In this document: in pieces, positions 33,577 to 43,927 of the stretch
Position numbering within the stretch: position 1 is the stretch's first letter
Layout: each line of letters begins with the position of its first letter
Assembly (NCBI GenBank): GCA_030674185.1
Contig: JAPXFY010000015.1
Coordinates: 18,705,489-18,769,488 of the forward strand
Direction of reading: 5' to 3'
Length of the DNA: 64,000 bases
From: Monoplex corrugatus
Taxonomy: Eukaryota; Mollusca; Gastropoda; Littorinimorpha; Ranellidae
Notes under the pieces: model-generated
The model's database searches: none
The model's input: the letters and a program-made list of their open reading frames with translations, nothing else
What the model was told of the DNA's origin: nothing
Position numbers and translations under genes: made by a program

Positions 33577-33750
33577 ATGTGCAGCAGCTGGAGCAGATGT
33601 CCACCCAGTTTATATACCAGTATTATACTCAGCGGGGTCTCAGTAGCGACCAACTGGTCTACATGCAGCGCGTCACCAATGAGTTGTACTTGCGCTCAAA
33701 ACCGGATCGTGCGGTCGTAGACCCTGCTCAGTTGATCTATCAGTTCTCTC
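33577..33750 (+). CDS. RERE: Atrophin symmetric exon of 58 codons, possible cassette
   Basis: The acceptor is CCCCAACAG and the donor is TCTC|gtgagt. The length is exactly 174 bp, phase 1 to 1, so inclusion or skipping both keep the frame. It encodes DVQQLEQMSTQFIYQYYTQR and then GLSSDQLVYMQRVTNELYLR, ending AQLIYQF. The composition (aromatic residues and Gln, likely helical) differs from the disordered flanks. I know no equivalent in vertebrate RERE. It could be a lineage-specific module or a diverged part of the C-terminal region. The clean splice sites and open frame make it a credible exon. Confidence 0.75.
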
Positions 33751-34727
33751 GTGAGTTGTCTGTGTCTTTGCTTCCCTTCGTCTTGGGTTCCATGCAGAAC
33801 TTTCTCTGTGTGTGTTCGTGCATGTGTGTGTGTGTGCATGTGTGTGTGCGTGCAAGTTTTGTTGCTCTTGTTTTCATTGTTTGGGGGGAAGGAGGGTCAT
33901 TTGTTTGGGCAAGGGGAGGGGGTGCTGCTATTCACTTACCTGTTCTGTTTTGTTCTGTTTTTACTTTTCTTGTGTTGCATATGGGATTGTTTCTTTTAGT
34001 TCCAATGATACATAAATATAAGATTAAGAAAAGCATTTGTTGGTGGTTAGTCTTGTAGCATTGATTATATAAATCCCAGTCACTTTGATAAGTAATAGGG
34101 AAAAAGTTCTATATTCAGACAACTTGAAATGTATCCCAATCAGAATGATAAATATTTTTTAAAAAAAGTATATTTGGACAACAGCCATTACAGTATTCTT
34201 TGTTCTGTCACTCTTACCATTGCTGATTTGTAGCCATTCCCCCCTATGCCTGCCTGCCCACCACCCGTGGGGATGCTGGGGGCTCTTTCAGTATATATTG
34301 TATCCCCACCTTCTGGAAATTCTGTGCTAGATATTCCTTCTTTTCTGTCACTCTCTTTGTTACTTTCTTCCTCCTGTGATTTCTCTCATTCCTATCATTT
34401 TCTGCCTTGTTGGTCCATTCACCTGTATGTGTTTATAAAGTCTTACATACTCTCTCTTAGGATTGATAATTGGGTGCATGTACTAAGTGCATTCTTGGCT
34501 CTAGGTAAATGAGATATGCGGAAACAATTTTAGGTAACTTAGGCCTGTTTTTATATAGGCTTTATTGTCCTTTTGTTTAAATTTGTACAGTATTCAAGTT
34601 TTAAATCCATGTGTGATAAATTGGACGGAGTGGCCAACGCCACGGGCATCTCCTTAGATTATGTACAGGAATGCTTTGACATGTGTGCTTAATTTTCTTT
34701 TCTTTTTTTTCTGTTGAAGTATTGTAC

Positions 34728-34890
34728 CAGGGTTCGCACAGTCCTTAAAAGTACTTAATTTTGAGGGCATGTTTTTAAGGCCTTAAAAGTCCTTAAAAAT
34801 CAGGCTTTTGCTGAAAGGTCTTTAAAAAGTCCTTAAGTTTTGTCACTGCCTATGATTTTTAATCAAGTCTGTGTAAAATCTTGAGTTTGT

Positions 34891-34922
<32 letters not shown>

Positions 34923-35588
34923 GGGGGGGTTGAAATTGATTTGAAAAAAAAAGAAAGAGGAAGTCTGAGTCGGAGTTAAGATCGACGATCTCACCGATAC
35001 GTCGTCTGCTTTAGGTCAAAACACCAGAGTTAAGGGCCTTCATGGCGCATGCGCGTATGTGAAAGAATGTTCCACCTTTTTAAAATTGAGAAGTCAGCAT
35101 GCCGGGGAAGTGTTTGTTTAACGTGGTTTGGCTGGAAAAAGACGAATACAAAGAATGGCTGCAGGCAGACCGAAGTGGAGGCCTTTTGCCGCATTTGTAA
35201 GAAGACCATAGACATTCGTTCAATGGGAGAATCGGCTGTAAATACCCATGGAAAAGGGAAAAAACACTGCGGCCTGATGAAGGCTTCAAATCCTGCAGTT
35301 CGTCTTTCGAATTTTTTTACAAAAAATTCTACAACGAGCGATCCCATCACTTCTAGCAGTTCGTCATCCTGCAGTTCATCAACCATCTGTTCTGCTCAAA
35401 CTCAGATGTCAGTGAACAGCCTGAGCTGTACTAAAACAGAGGCAATGAAAGCTGAACTACTGTGGACTTTAAAAGTAGTGACAAGTCATTACAGCTTTCG
35501 TTCATGTGAAGGCATTTTTAAAAAAAAGTGCTTCAAAAGTCCTTAAAAAGTCCTTAAATTTTTTGTCTGGAAATCTGTATGAACCCTG
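34728..35588 (+). mobile_element. hAT-like non-autonomous element with BED-type ORF
   Basis: The ends are CAGGGTTCGCACAG at 34728 and CTGTATGAACCCTG at 35575-35588, an imperfect inverted pair. TGTAC flanks both sides (34723-34727 and 35589-35593), shorter than the 8-bp hAT duplication. Both subterminal regions are crowded with TCCTTAAAA motifs, which may be transposase-binding sites. A homopolymer A/G tract lies near 34890-34930. Confidence 0.65.
35049..35546 (+). pseudogene. hAT-type transposase N-terminal fragment with BED-like finger
   Basis: The frame includes TWFGWKKTNTKNGCRQTEVE, AFCRICKKTIDIRSMGESAV and NTHGKGKKH. This has C-x2-C and H-x5-H spacing like BED fingers. It continues with ASNPAVRLSNFFTKN, a Ser run, and KAELLWTLKVVTSHYSFRSC, which starts the next conserved block of these transposases. 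The frame then runs into the terminal repeat and stops. The catalytic region is missing, but the 165-codon frame is open. Confidence 0.6.
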
Positions 35589-35798
35589 TGTACTGAAATG
35601 GCTCTACACAGTCAGCTGGGCTTTTAACTAATATAACAACAATATCCCTGCCCCCCTATTCATCCCACTTATTCTGTCAGTTTGCCACTGGTTCACCCCC
35701 TCTGCAAAATAACCATTTTGTTTCATCTTTACCCAGACCACCTTTAGTTTCAGTTTTTTTGTATGTTGTACATCAAGACCTTGTCAGCCTATAGGACT

Positions 35799-36036
35799 TG
35801 CACCTAGATGTACATTGGCTTATACTATACACCAGACTTGCACCTAGATGTACATTGGCTTATACTATACACCAGACTTGCACCTAGATGTACATTGGCT
35901 TATACTATACACCAGACTTGCACCTAGATGTACATTGGCTTATACTATACACCAGACTTGCACCTAGATGTACATTGGCTTATACTATACACCAGACTTG
36001 CACCTAGATGTACATTGACTTATACTATACACCTTG
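35799..36036. repeat. 40-bp tandem repeat, six copies, inside a SINE
   Basis: The unit GACTTGCACCTAGATGTACA plus TTGGCTTATACTATACACCA is repeated nearly identically about six times. The SINE at 29085 has a single related segment (GACTTGTGCACAGG...GGCTTACGCTATG), so the expansion is local and, by its uniformity, recent. Confidence 0.9.
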
Positions 36037-36119
36037 ATCATTTTGGATCCTGTCCATTACATGTATCAGTGCATATGGAATTTATTCTAAATGTGGAGAC
36101 AAAATCTTTGAAACTATAT

Positions 36120-37519
36120 CTCACCTGTCTCACCTGTCGGCGTCACCGGGAACAGTGTTGGCCGCTGCACATGATGTCCTCACAAGTTGCCTCCAGCACT
36201 CTCGATCTTGGCTAAGTCTGACCACCTCCTGGAGTTTCTTGCCACTGATGTTTGTGATGTTTCTAGCAAGTGATGCAGGTGGCCGTCCTCTGTTTCTCTT
36301 TCCTTCCACTTTACCTTGGAGGACAGTGGACATCAAGTCTGTTCTCTCATTACGGATTGCGTGTCCAACATATTTCAGTTTCCTCCGTTGTATGAGTACT
36401 AGAAGCTTGCGTGTAGTACCCAACTCATTCAGTATGCTTTCATTTGAGCGCCTATCCGTCCATTTGACCCTCAGCAGTCTTCGGTAAAACCACAGCTCTG
36501 CTGCTTCCACTCGTCTTTCATCCTCTTTCTTCATTGTCCATGCCTCGCAGCCGTATAACATCACTGGCCAGACAAGACATTTTAAGAGTTTTATCTTAAG
36601 GTCTGCTGTTATGCTGTGGTCTTTCCAAATATTGTTCAATTGAACCATACTGTTCTTGGCCATTCCAATTCTCATCTTTATGTCTTTTGAGCATGTTCCA
36701 TCGTGTGTCTTGACTGAACCTAAATATCTAAAGTCCTTGACATTTTCTAGAGGGACTTGGTTTAGCATGATCTGGTCCTGTCTAGTGTTATATTTGCCTG
36801 CAACATGCATAACCTTTGTCTTCTTTGAATTTAAGTCCAGCCCAGCTGCCTTTCCAACCCGGTCTACCCTGTACAGGATCCTCCTAGAGCCTGTAATGTT
36901 GTCTGCCAGTAATCCTGTGTCATCTGCGTAGCGTAAATTTGACAGGTTTCTACCACCAATATTTACTCCCATGTCTTCTATGTCTGCTTCTCTCATGATA
37001 TGTTCAGTGTATATGCTGAAGAGATGTGGAGACAGGATGCAACCTTGCCTTACCCCTTTAGTGATGTTAAAAAATTTGCAGTTTTGATTATTCCATCTGA
37101 TTGTTGCTTTTTGATCATTATATAATGAAGCTATGAGGGAAACCAGATGTCTTGGAAAACCCATTTTGATCATGAAGTGGAAAAGACTTTGGTGAATCAC
37201 GCTATCAAATGCTTTGCTGTAGTCAATGAAAACGATGAACATCTCTTGGTCTGTGTTTCTAATCTTTTCTATCAATATCTGGAGTACAAACAGCATATCT
37301 ATTGTTCCCCTGTTTTTCCTATAGCCTGCCTGACAGTCGGATAGCTCTTCCTCTACTTTTGGCTTTAACCTGTTTAAAATTATTATCAGCAGTATTTTAC
37401 TGGCATGACTGATCAGTGCAATTGTTCTATAATTGTTGCAGTCTTTGACATTTCCACTCTTATGTAACATGACAAATTCCTGGAGCTTCCAGTCTGTAGG
37501 CCACTGACAAGTCTATATA
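36120..37519 (-). mobile_element. 5'-truncated LINE with 11-bp target duplication
   Basis: TGAAACTATAT occurs at 36109-36119 and 37520-37530, directly flanking the element. On the minus strand the element begins inside the reverse transcriptase (QWPTDWKLQEFVMLHKSGNV) and ends with GACGCCGACAGGTGAGACAG. It inserted into the tail of the SINE at 35790. Truncated 5' end, target duplication and a short repeated 3' end fit target-primed reverse transcription. Confidence 0.88.
36130..37470 (-). CDS. LINE reverse transcriptase, 5'-truncated but open frame
   Basis: The open frame is 446 codons, with the reading frame continuing upstream to the truncation point. RT motifs in order are NNYRTIALISHASKILLIII, SDCQAGYRKNRGTIDMLFVL, MFIVFIDYSKAFDSVIHQSL, KGVRQGCILSPHLFSIYTEH and LRYADDTGLLAD with the YADD catalytic pair. 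The C-terminal part has VMLYGCEAWTMKKEDERRVE, RRLLRVKWTDRRSNESILNE and GKRNRGRPPASLARNITNIS. It is typical of non-LTR endonuclease-reverse transcriptases, perhaps RTE-like. The endonuclease domain is lost. The lack of stops suggests a recent insertion. Confidence 0.88.
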   Translation of the reverse strand: MLHKSGNVKDCNNYRTIALISHASKILLIIILNRLKPKVEEELSDCQAGYRKNRGTIDMLFVLQILIEKIRNTDQEMFIVFIDYSKAFDSVIHQSLFHFMIKMGFPRHLVSLIASLYNDQKATIRWNNQNCKFFNITKGVRQGCILSPHLFSIYTEHIMREADIEDMGVNIGGRNLSNLRYADDTGLLADNITGSRRILYRVDRVGKAAGLDLNSKKTKVMHVAGKYNTRQDQIMLNQVPLENVKDFRYLGSVKTHDGTCSKDIKMRIGMAKNSMVQLNNIWKDHSITADLKIKLLKCLVWPVMLYGCEAWTMKKEDERRVEAAELWFYRRLLRVKWTDRRSNESILNELGTTRKLLVLIQRRKLKYVGHAIRNERTDLMSTVLQGKVEGKRNRGRPPASLARNITNISGKKLQEVVRLSQDRECWRQLVRTSCAAANTVPGDADR

Positions 37520-38317
37520 TGAAACTATATATGAACAGTTAATGTCTGAAGTGCAACAAAACATGAACAGCTGTTAACGACTTGTAAAGTGAACAGGAAG
37601 AGAAGATAGTAAACAAACCACCACTAAAGTCATCACCACCACCACCAGCAGAGCACTTGGATCAGTGGGGGAAATGTACAAATGATAGGCTTGTTGGCTC
37701 GTTTCCATAAAGTGGGATCTGTCTTTTCTTGTTTACTAGGTTAAACAAACGTTATCTTCTGTTCACCAGGCTTTGATGTCTGTGAAGGCTGGTGGCAGCT
37801 TTGATTCACACTCAGGAAGGGGAGATGGGATATCCAAGGTTCTCTTTGTCAGCTAAAAATGCAAGGGGGGAACTGTCGGCCCCAAACTTTGGGAGTGGGA
37901 GACAGATTCTGTCTCAACCGTGCACCCAACCACCACCACCCCAGGCAGTGATTTTTGGATACATATATATGCATTGTTCTGATCATTTGGCACACACTGT
38001 GCAGGCGTGGTGTTGTTGCATAGTCTGCATCATCAGTGGGTTACCCCACCACAAAGACAGCCATACGCCTTCTATCGTACATGGAGAATATAAGCCAGCA
38101 AACATGACATAACTTGCAAGATCTTTTAACATTCATATTTTATGTTCAACAGACATGTACTAAGGTTCAAGCACTAGCAGCAGGTCTGCTAATAAGTTGA
38201 CTTGGGATGCTGTAAAAATCTCTATCCTTTAATTACCTGGTGGTCAAACGGAAAATCAGCAGTATGTGCGGATGTCATCTAGTCCCACAAAAGGATGACA
38301 GTTTTATAACACCAGCC

Positions 38318-38625
38318 CTGTGGGGATGCCGGGGGCTTTTTCAGTATGAATAATATCCCCACCTTCTGGGCATTCTGTGCTAGAAATTTCCTCTTTCCTA
38401 TCACTCTCTTTATTTCTTTCTTCTTCCTTTGCTTTGTCATTTCGTCCTATCGTTTTCTTCCTTGCTAGACCATTCACCTGTATGTGTTCGATAAAGTCTT
38501 CATACTTTCTCTTAGGATTGATAATAGGTACATAATTATATGAAGTGCATTTTTGGCTCTAGTAAGATATGCGGAAGTAATTTTAGGTAATTTTGGCCCA
38601 TTTTTTTTATATTTTAGTGTCCTTA
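38318..38625 (+). mobile_element. R1 retroposon, 5' half
   Basis: The head CCCTGTGGGGATGCCGGGGG is followed by the standard R1 body up to ATTTTGGCCCATTTTTTTTA. The 3' half is missing. Confidence 0.7.
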
Positions 38626-38654
38626 CTTCTGTTCCAATAACACATAACAAATGA

Positions 38655-38900
38655 TACCAATTCCTTGATGTAGCTCAGTTAGGAAGGCTTGCCATTGGGT
38701 GGTTCTGGTAGAAAGCCCACATTAACTTTCATTACACTCAAGTTCAGCACTGCAGTGTAGCAGGAAGCCGTTCTTCCACTCAACTGTGATTAGTTGTCTG
38801 ACCATGTTAACAGTTGAGGAAGACAAAGCTGTCTAGGGGAGGACTGGACTCTTCCATCAGTATGTGAGGCGTGTCTGTAGTCTTGTCAGAGGTGACAGAG
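38655..38900 (+). mobile_element. tRNA-like SINE fragment
   Basis: TGATGTAGCTCAGTTAGGAA is A-box-like. GGTGGTTCTGGTAGAAAGCC may be a decayed B box. It follows directly after an R1 fragment. Confidence 0.35.
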
Positions 38901-39295
38901 TAAGGTGTTAAAATTTATTTTCAAGGTACTAACTTTGAGAGAGAATAAAGTCTCATTAGGCTTTTAAAGTTATTTTTAAGGTAACGTTGGGAGAAAAAGA
39001 AGTCCACCTAATCATGAATGAAAATTGTTTCCTGAATGCCATTTACAGTAACAAGTCCGTCTTTCCCCTAGCAGTCATGTTACCAGTTACCAGCTGTCGA
39101 GACACCTTTTGGAGCCTTCATCAAGTTTTTATAAGGTGGTTTGACATTGTTCAACTGCTGGATTTTGTCACCGGAAGTGTGACATGGGCACCACTTAGTA
39201 TATGTTTAGCTCATTTTTTGCCCTCTTTGTCCAAGATAACTGGGTCGTGGTGATTATTCTGGAGATGCAGTGTTAAGGATGATGATGTTCAGGTG

Positions 39296-39488
39296 TTAAC
39301 CCTTTGACCCCTGCACCCTGTCCACCAAATGCAAAAACTTAACCATTTGACTCCCTCACCCTATCCACCAGCTTCCTGCAGGAAGCTGATGGATAGGGTG
39401 AGGGAGTCCAATGGTTAAGTTTTTGCTTTGCTTAGCATGGTTGACAATGCAGGAAGCTGGTGGGCAGGTGCGGGAGTCAAAGGGTTAA
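39296..39488. mobile_element. M1 foldback element, full length
   Basis: This 193-bp copy from TTAA to TTAA shows the family plan best. The outer arms are TTAACCCTTTGACCCCTGCA and its complement. A nested inner palindrome follows: AACCATTTGACTCCCTCACC ... CACCAGCTTCCTGCAGGAAG ... GGTGAGGGAGTCCAATGGTT. A spacer with TTTTTGCTTTGCTTAGCATG completes it. No coding frame. Confidence 0.85.
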
Positions 39489-39696
39489 TTGTTCTGATGC
39501 CTAGTACTGTGATCTTTTCACTGGTGTAATCATAAGTCATATTCATGAAACAAGACATAAGCAACTGTGCACTTTCTGTCATCAGGGACAAGCTGTGGTG
39601 TTAAAAATGTTGAAAAATAAGTGGTAGGCATCCTGTTTAGAATTTTCTGATTGTTTCCGTCAGTCTGTTTGCTAGTCCCTTGATACACATAACAGT

Positions 39697-40330
39697 TCCT
39701 CTGTGGGGATGCCGGGGGCTCTTTCAGCGTAAACAGTATCCCCATCTTCTGGAAATTGTACTAAAAATTTCCTCTTTTCTGTCACTCTCTTTGTTCCTGC
39801 CTTATTCCTGTGATTTCTGTCATTTCTTCCTACCGATTTCTGCCTTGCTGATCCATTCACCTGTATGAATTCGATAAAGTCTTAATACTTCCTCGTAGGA
39901 TTGATAATTGGTTACATGTATTAAGTGCATTTTTGGCTCGAGGGAATTTTAGGTAATTTAGGGCTGTTTTTATATATGTTTTAGTGCCCTTAATCATGTT
40001 TAAATTTGTAATTGGGTATGTTTTTTTAAATCCCCTGTGCGATAAATTGGAGTGGTCAGCTCCAGGAGCATCTCCTTTGATTATGTGCACAAATGCATTG
40101 ATATGCGTACTGAATTTTCTTTTCCTTTTTTTTTTTTTTTTCTGTTGAAGTACAATGTAGGCCTATTGTGTACATTTTGAAACGGTTATAGCCCTGATAT
40201 GGCTGTACACAGTTGACTGGGCTTTAAACAAAAATAAGCACTGTGCGTGTATTGAAACAGTTATAGCCATGATATGGTTCTATGCAGTCGGCTGGGCTTT
40301 AAGCAACAAGAAGAATAAGAATAACATAGC
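39697..40330 (+). mobile_element. R1 retroposon, near full length with duplicated 3' end
   Basis: The head is CTGTGGGGATGCCGGGGGCT. The 3' end GATATGGCTGTACACAGTTG then ACTGGGCTTTAAACAAAAAT is followed by a second, similar end (GATATGGTTCTATGCAGTCG then GCTGGGCTTTAAGCAACAAG). Tail duplication is also seen at 4318-4640. Confidence 0.75.
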
Positions 40331-40550
40331 AGTGACTGTGACACAAGCTTACTGTCTTCTGCATTGGGTTCCATTGGCACTGTGGAAAGGGGAGGATTAA
40401 ATTGTAACCATCTACTTGTGTTGTGGGCTGTACCTCTACCCATCTTGTATCTGTTTTCGAACAAAACAATGAATTCATAGCAACTACTGATGTGCCATTG
40501 CCAAATTTGTTTTGTTGATCATTCTGTGGTCAAGTTACCCTTTTAAATCA

Positions 40551-40746
40551 TTTTGACCCTTTGACTCCTGCACCCTATCCACTAATTGCAAAAACTTAAC
40601 CCTTTGACTCCCACACCCTATCCACCAGCTTCCTCCTGCAGGAGCTTGTGGATAGAGTGAGGGAGTCAAAGGATTAAATTTTTGCTTTTATAGCCTGGTT
40701 GACAATATAGGATGCTGGTGGACAGGGTGAGGAGTCAAAGGGTTAA
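40551..40746. mobile_element. M1 foldback element, full length
   Basis: Outer arms GACCCTTTGACTCCTGCACC and GAGTCAAAGGGTTAA, with the inner palindrome CCACCAGCTTCCTCCTGCAG. Confidence 0.8.
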
Positions 40747-40984
40747 TGTGTTATCCAGGTTGATAAAGAGTAAAGTCTGCCATGTCCTCTTTCACTTCAT
40801 GAAGTGTGTTAATTTTACATGTTGGCTTTTAAAGTTTTATTTTCTTCTGTGCAACATCACAGTATCAGTTTCTGTTGCCAGTTTTAATATTTTTGCTCCC
40901 ACTACTTTACCATTGTCTGTTCATGTTGCACTTTGTTCTTGTTGACAAGATCTGTTCACATACACACACACATGCATGGATGCA

Positions 40985-41366
40985 CATACACCTCTTTCTC
41001 TTACTATCAAACACAAGACAGACTGATAAAGAAGCCATTTGCAGTTGTTGCTTACCTTATAATAGTTCTTCTTGTGCAAGGATGAATTAAGAAATTTTAA
41101 TACTAAAACTTGATTTTAATACTAAAATTAAAACACACCTCTCTTTCACTATCAAACACTGCATGACACAGACTGATGTAGAAGTCATTTTATCTCTAAA
41201 AGTTCTTTTTGTGCAAAGATGATGAAGAAATTTTGATACTAAAATTTAATTTTAATACTAAAACTTCAACACAGTTTTAATAGTAAAACTTAAACACACC
41301 TCTCTTTCTCTCACTATCAAACACAACACAACACAGACTGATATAGAGGCCATTTATAGTTGTCTC
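40985..41366. repeat. Tandem units of about 150 bp upstream of the 41622 exon
   Basis: Units contain ACCTCTTTCTCTTACTATCA, AACACAAGACAGACTGATAA, CTTGTGCAAGGATGAATTAA and GAAATTTTAATACTAAAACT. Starts are near 40990, 41137 and 41297. After an M1 insertion, the last partial copy (TTGTGCAGGGATGAATTAAG at about 41571) leads into the exon acceptor. Confidence 0.75.
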
Positions 41367-41558
41367 TTAACCCTTTGACTCCCGCACCCTATCTACCAGC
41401 ATTGTGCATTTTCAGCCATGCTAGGAAAGCAAAAATTTAACCCTATGACTCCCTCACTCTGTCCACCAGCTTCTGCAGGAAGATGGTGGATAGGGTGAAG
41501 GAGTCATAGGGTTAAGTTTTTGCAGTTGGTGGATAGGGTATGGGAGTCAAAGGGTTAA
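41367..41558. mobile_element. M1 foldback element, full length
   Basis: TTAACCCTTTGACTCCCGCA to GGGAGTCAAAGGGTTAA, with inner palindrome CACCAGCTTCTGCAGGAAGA. It lies inside the tandem array and 64 bp upstream of an Atrophin exon. Confidence 0.85.
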
Positions 41559-41621
41559 TAGGTTTTTTTGTGCAGGGATGAATTAAGAAATTTTAAAGCT
41601 GAAATTTAAAAGCTTTTCTAG

Positions 41622-41797
41622 GAGCAGACCCAATGGCAGGACTGCCAAGTGCCAGCGCCACCCAGTCCTCACTGGCATCCCTGCACCCTGCATCCCAGCC
41701 CCCACTCCTGCCAGGCACCAGCAGTCGAGAGCAAGCAGAACTTCTACAGAGAGAGCTCTACAGTCGCGCCTACATGGACCCTGCCTTGGCACATCAG
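41622..41797 (+). CDS. RERE: Atrophin penultimate exon in the window
   Basis: The acceptor is CTTTTCTAG and the donor is CATCAG|gtaacc, phase 1 in and 0 out. The peptide is RADPMAGLPSASATQSSLAS, a Pro/Ser stretch, then REQAELLQRELYSRAYMDPALAHQ. The ADPMAGLP start resembles VDPLTAGPHLARFP in RERE. The acceptor abuts a tandem-repeated intronic unit. Confidence 0.88.
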
Positions 41798-41904
41798 GTA
41801 ACCAGAGTGGTGCCTTACTGGTTAAAAGAACCTGTTGTAGGACGGGGTGGTCTTAGAAAGTACAGTGTTCAGTCACAGTCAGAAGGTAGATTTTACCCCA
41901 TTCA

Positions 41905-42475
41905 CAAGACTGTACCCCCGTGGGGATGCTGGGAGCTCTTTCAATATAAATAGTATCCCCACCTTCTGGAAATTCTGTGCTAGAAATTGCCTCTTTTCTG
42001 CCTTGTTCTTTTGTTCTCTGTCATTTCTTCCTATCAGTTTCTGTCTTGCTGGTCCATTCACCTGTATGTGTTCGATAAGTCTTGCATACTTTCTCTTAGG
42101 ATTGATAATTGGGTACATGTATTAAGTGCATTTTTGGCTTTAGGGAAATGAGATATGCGGAAGCTTGGCGTTAAGGAAATGAGATAAGCCAAAGTAATTT
42201 GAGGTAGTTTAGGCCCGTTTTTATATGCTTTAGTGTCCTTAGTTAAGGAAATGAGATAAGCCAAAGCAATTTTAGGTAATTTAGGCCCGTTTTTATATGC
42301 TTTAGTGTCCTTAGTTAGGTTAAAATTTATATTCAGGTATGTTTTTTAAATCCCCTTTGCGCTTAATTGGATGGTGTTGTCAACGCCAGAGTGGTCAACG
42401 CCAGGGGCATTTCTTTAGATTATTATCCCTGATATGGCGCTACACAGTCGGCTGGGCTTTAAACAGCAATAACTA
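41905..42475 (+). mobile_element. R1 retroposon with internal duplication
   Basis: The head is CCCCGTGGGGATGCTGGGAG. The segment AAGGAAATGAGATAAGCCAA to TTTTATATGCTTTAGTGTCC occurs twice (about 42173 and 42243). The 3' end is GATATGGCGCTACACAGTCG then GCTGGGCTTTAAACAGCAAT. Confidence 0.75.
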
Positions 42476-43837
42476 GACTTTGACTGTGGTCTGATTGTTG
42501 GTCTTTTGGATGTAATGATAAACAAGATCTCTTGATAGAGCCATGATGAATTCAAGAGCTGATATCTCATGTAGAATCCGGAGTGCACCATTAAAACAGT
42601 GGTCTGTTCACTGACAAGTCTGAATGTTTCTGTCACCCTGGTGGTGTCAGTTTAGCGTTTCATAGTTTTCTTCTCCCTCCATTGCCATTCCAAGACTTTG
42701 CCAATGTGTGAATGTTTTGTGCAGACTCAGGGGGCCTTCCAGATAATTGTCAGCAGATTTCAGTGTAGTGCATTTGGAATTGTCGTGAGTGCGATGCATC
42801 CCTCTTAACAAAGTCCAAACTTCTGCGCAGCATGCTCATAACACATGTCATAGACGCCATCACAACAAAGAGTTGTCCTCACAAAACACAAGAGTGGAGC
42901 TTTCAACTTACTATGCATGCAATCAAAAACAGTAGCTAATCAGAGCTTTTGAACTCTTGTCACTGGCCAAAATTCATGTAGCTGCCCATGGCTTCTAGGC
43001 AGAATCAGTTTGCGCAAGTTTGTTCTTTGTGCATGGCCAGAAGGAATGAGGATCAGTGGAAACTATTCAGCACTCAAAGAATGGAAGGACCACCAGTTGA
43101 TCAAAGCGTATCACATGTGGGAACCATAGACAGTCTCATGATTTTTTGGTCCATAATGGAGAACTAAACTGGTCAGGGTTGTGTGACAAAATTTTATACT
43201 GAAATCTGCTTAGTAGGATGAAGAGAAATACATAAACAAAACAACAACAAAAAATGGATAGTGGTAGTACAGGGGGAAAAGGGGGGAGGAGGGGCTGGTG
43301 CTGTACTGGTGATGCACAAAGCAGCCTGAATTTCATACATGGAATCTATTATGACAAGAAAAATATACTCATAATACAGGCTAACCTGGCTTTTTGAGCT
43401 GGTCAGTTTTATGACTAAATACATTGAGAAGTTTTTCATCAATTAGCCTATTGCAGTGAATTTAGAAGTAAAGTCAGCTCCAGTTTATAGAGCTACTTTG
43501 AAGAAAATCCCTTCTTCAAATGTTGATTTATTGATGTTTTGATCAGAGACACCTGATACTGCAATTATTGGTTTCTTCTAGTATATCTTGATCAACTGTG
43601 TCATGGAAATTGAATTGCTTCCTTAAGAATAAGTTGTCTTTTTGGAACTTTAGAAATTGTACAATTGTTGGATAGAAAAGAGATCATAGTATATGTATAC
43701 CTTAAAACAGCATATATTTGCCAAACTGGATTCTAATGCTTATTTCAGCTATCATAGCAGAACAGATTGTTACATGCTTTTAACTATTGTTACATACTTT
43801 GAACTAACCCACTTAGTTGATTGTCTGTCTGTGACAG

Positions 43838-43927
43838 CTGACGGCACAGGCAGCTCAACAGGAAGCCCTTCAGCGACAACTTGCCATGGAGAGGGAGCGT
43901 TTTGGACCAGGGCATCTTCCACACTAG
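43838..43927 (+). CDS. RERE: Atrophin last coding exon, C-terminus and stop
   Basis: The acceptor is TCTGTGACAG, phase 0. The exon encodes LTAQAAQQEALQRQLAMERE and then RFGPGHLPH, followed by TAG at 43925. This corresponds to [22 protein letters not shown]...GGHLPS at the RERE C-terminus. The protein is shorter than vertebrate RERE here because it lacks the last roughly 20 residues (the DYYSRLKKE tail). A perfect donor-like GTAAGT lies a few bases after the stop. Confidence 0.9.
   Translation: MTAQAAQQEALQRQLAMERERFGPGHLPH

Larger units (their letters stand above)
34255..35650 (+). mobile_element. R1 retroposon interrupted by a hAT-like element
   Basis: The R1 head (CCGTGGGGATGCTGGGGGCT) and body run from 34255 to 34727. 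The R1 3' end (AAATGGCTCTACACAGTCAG, then CTGGGCTTTTAACTAATATA) follows from 35594. The intervening 861 bp is a separate element. Confidence 0.75.

Noticed and set aside
36155..36931. Plus-strand frames opposite the LINE
   Set aside because: They are shadows of the minus-strand reverse transcriptase frame.
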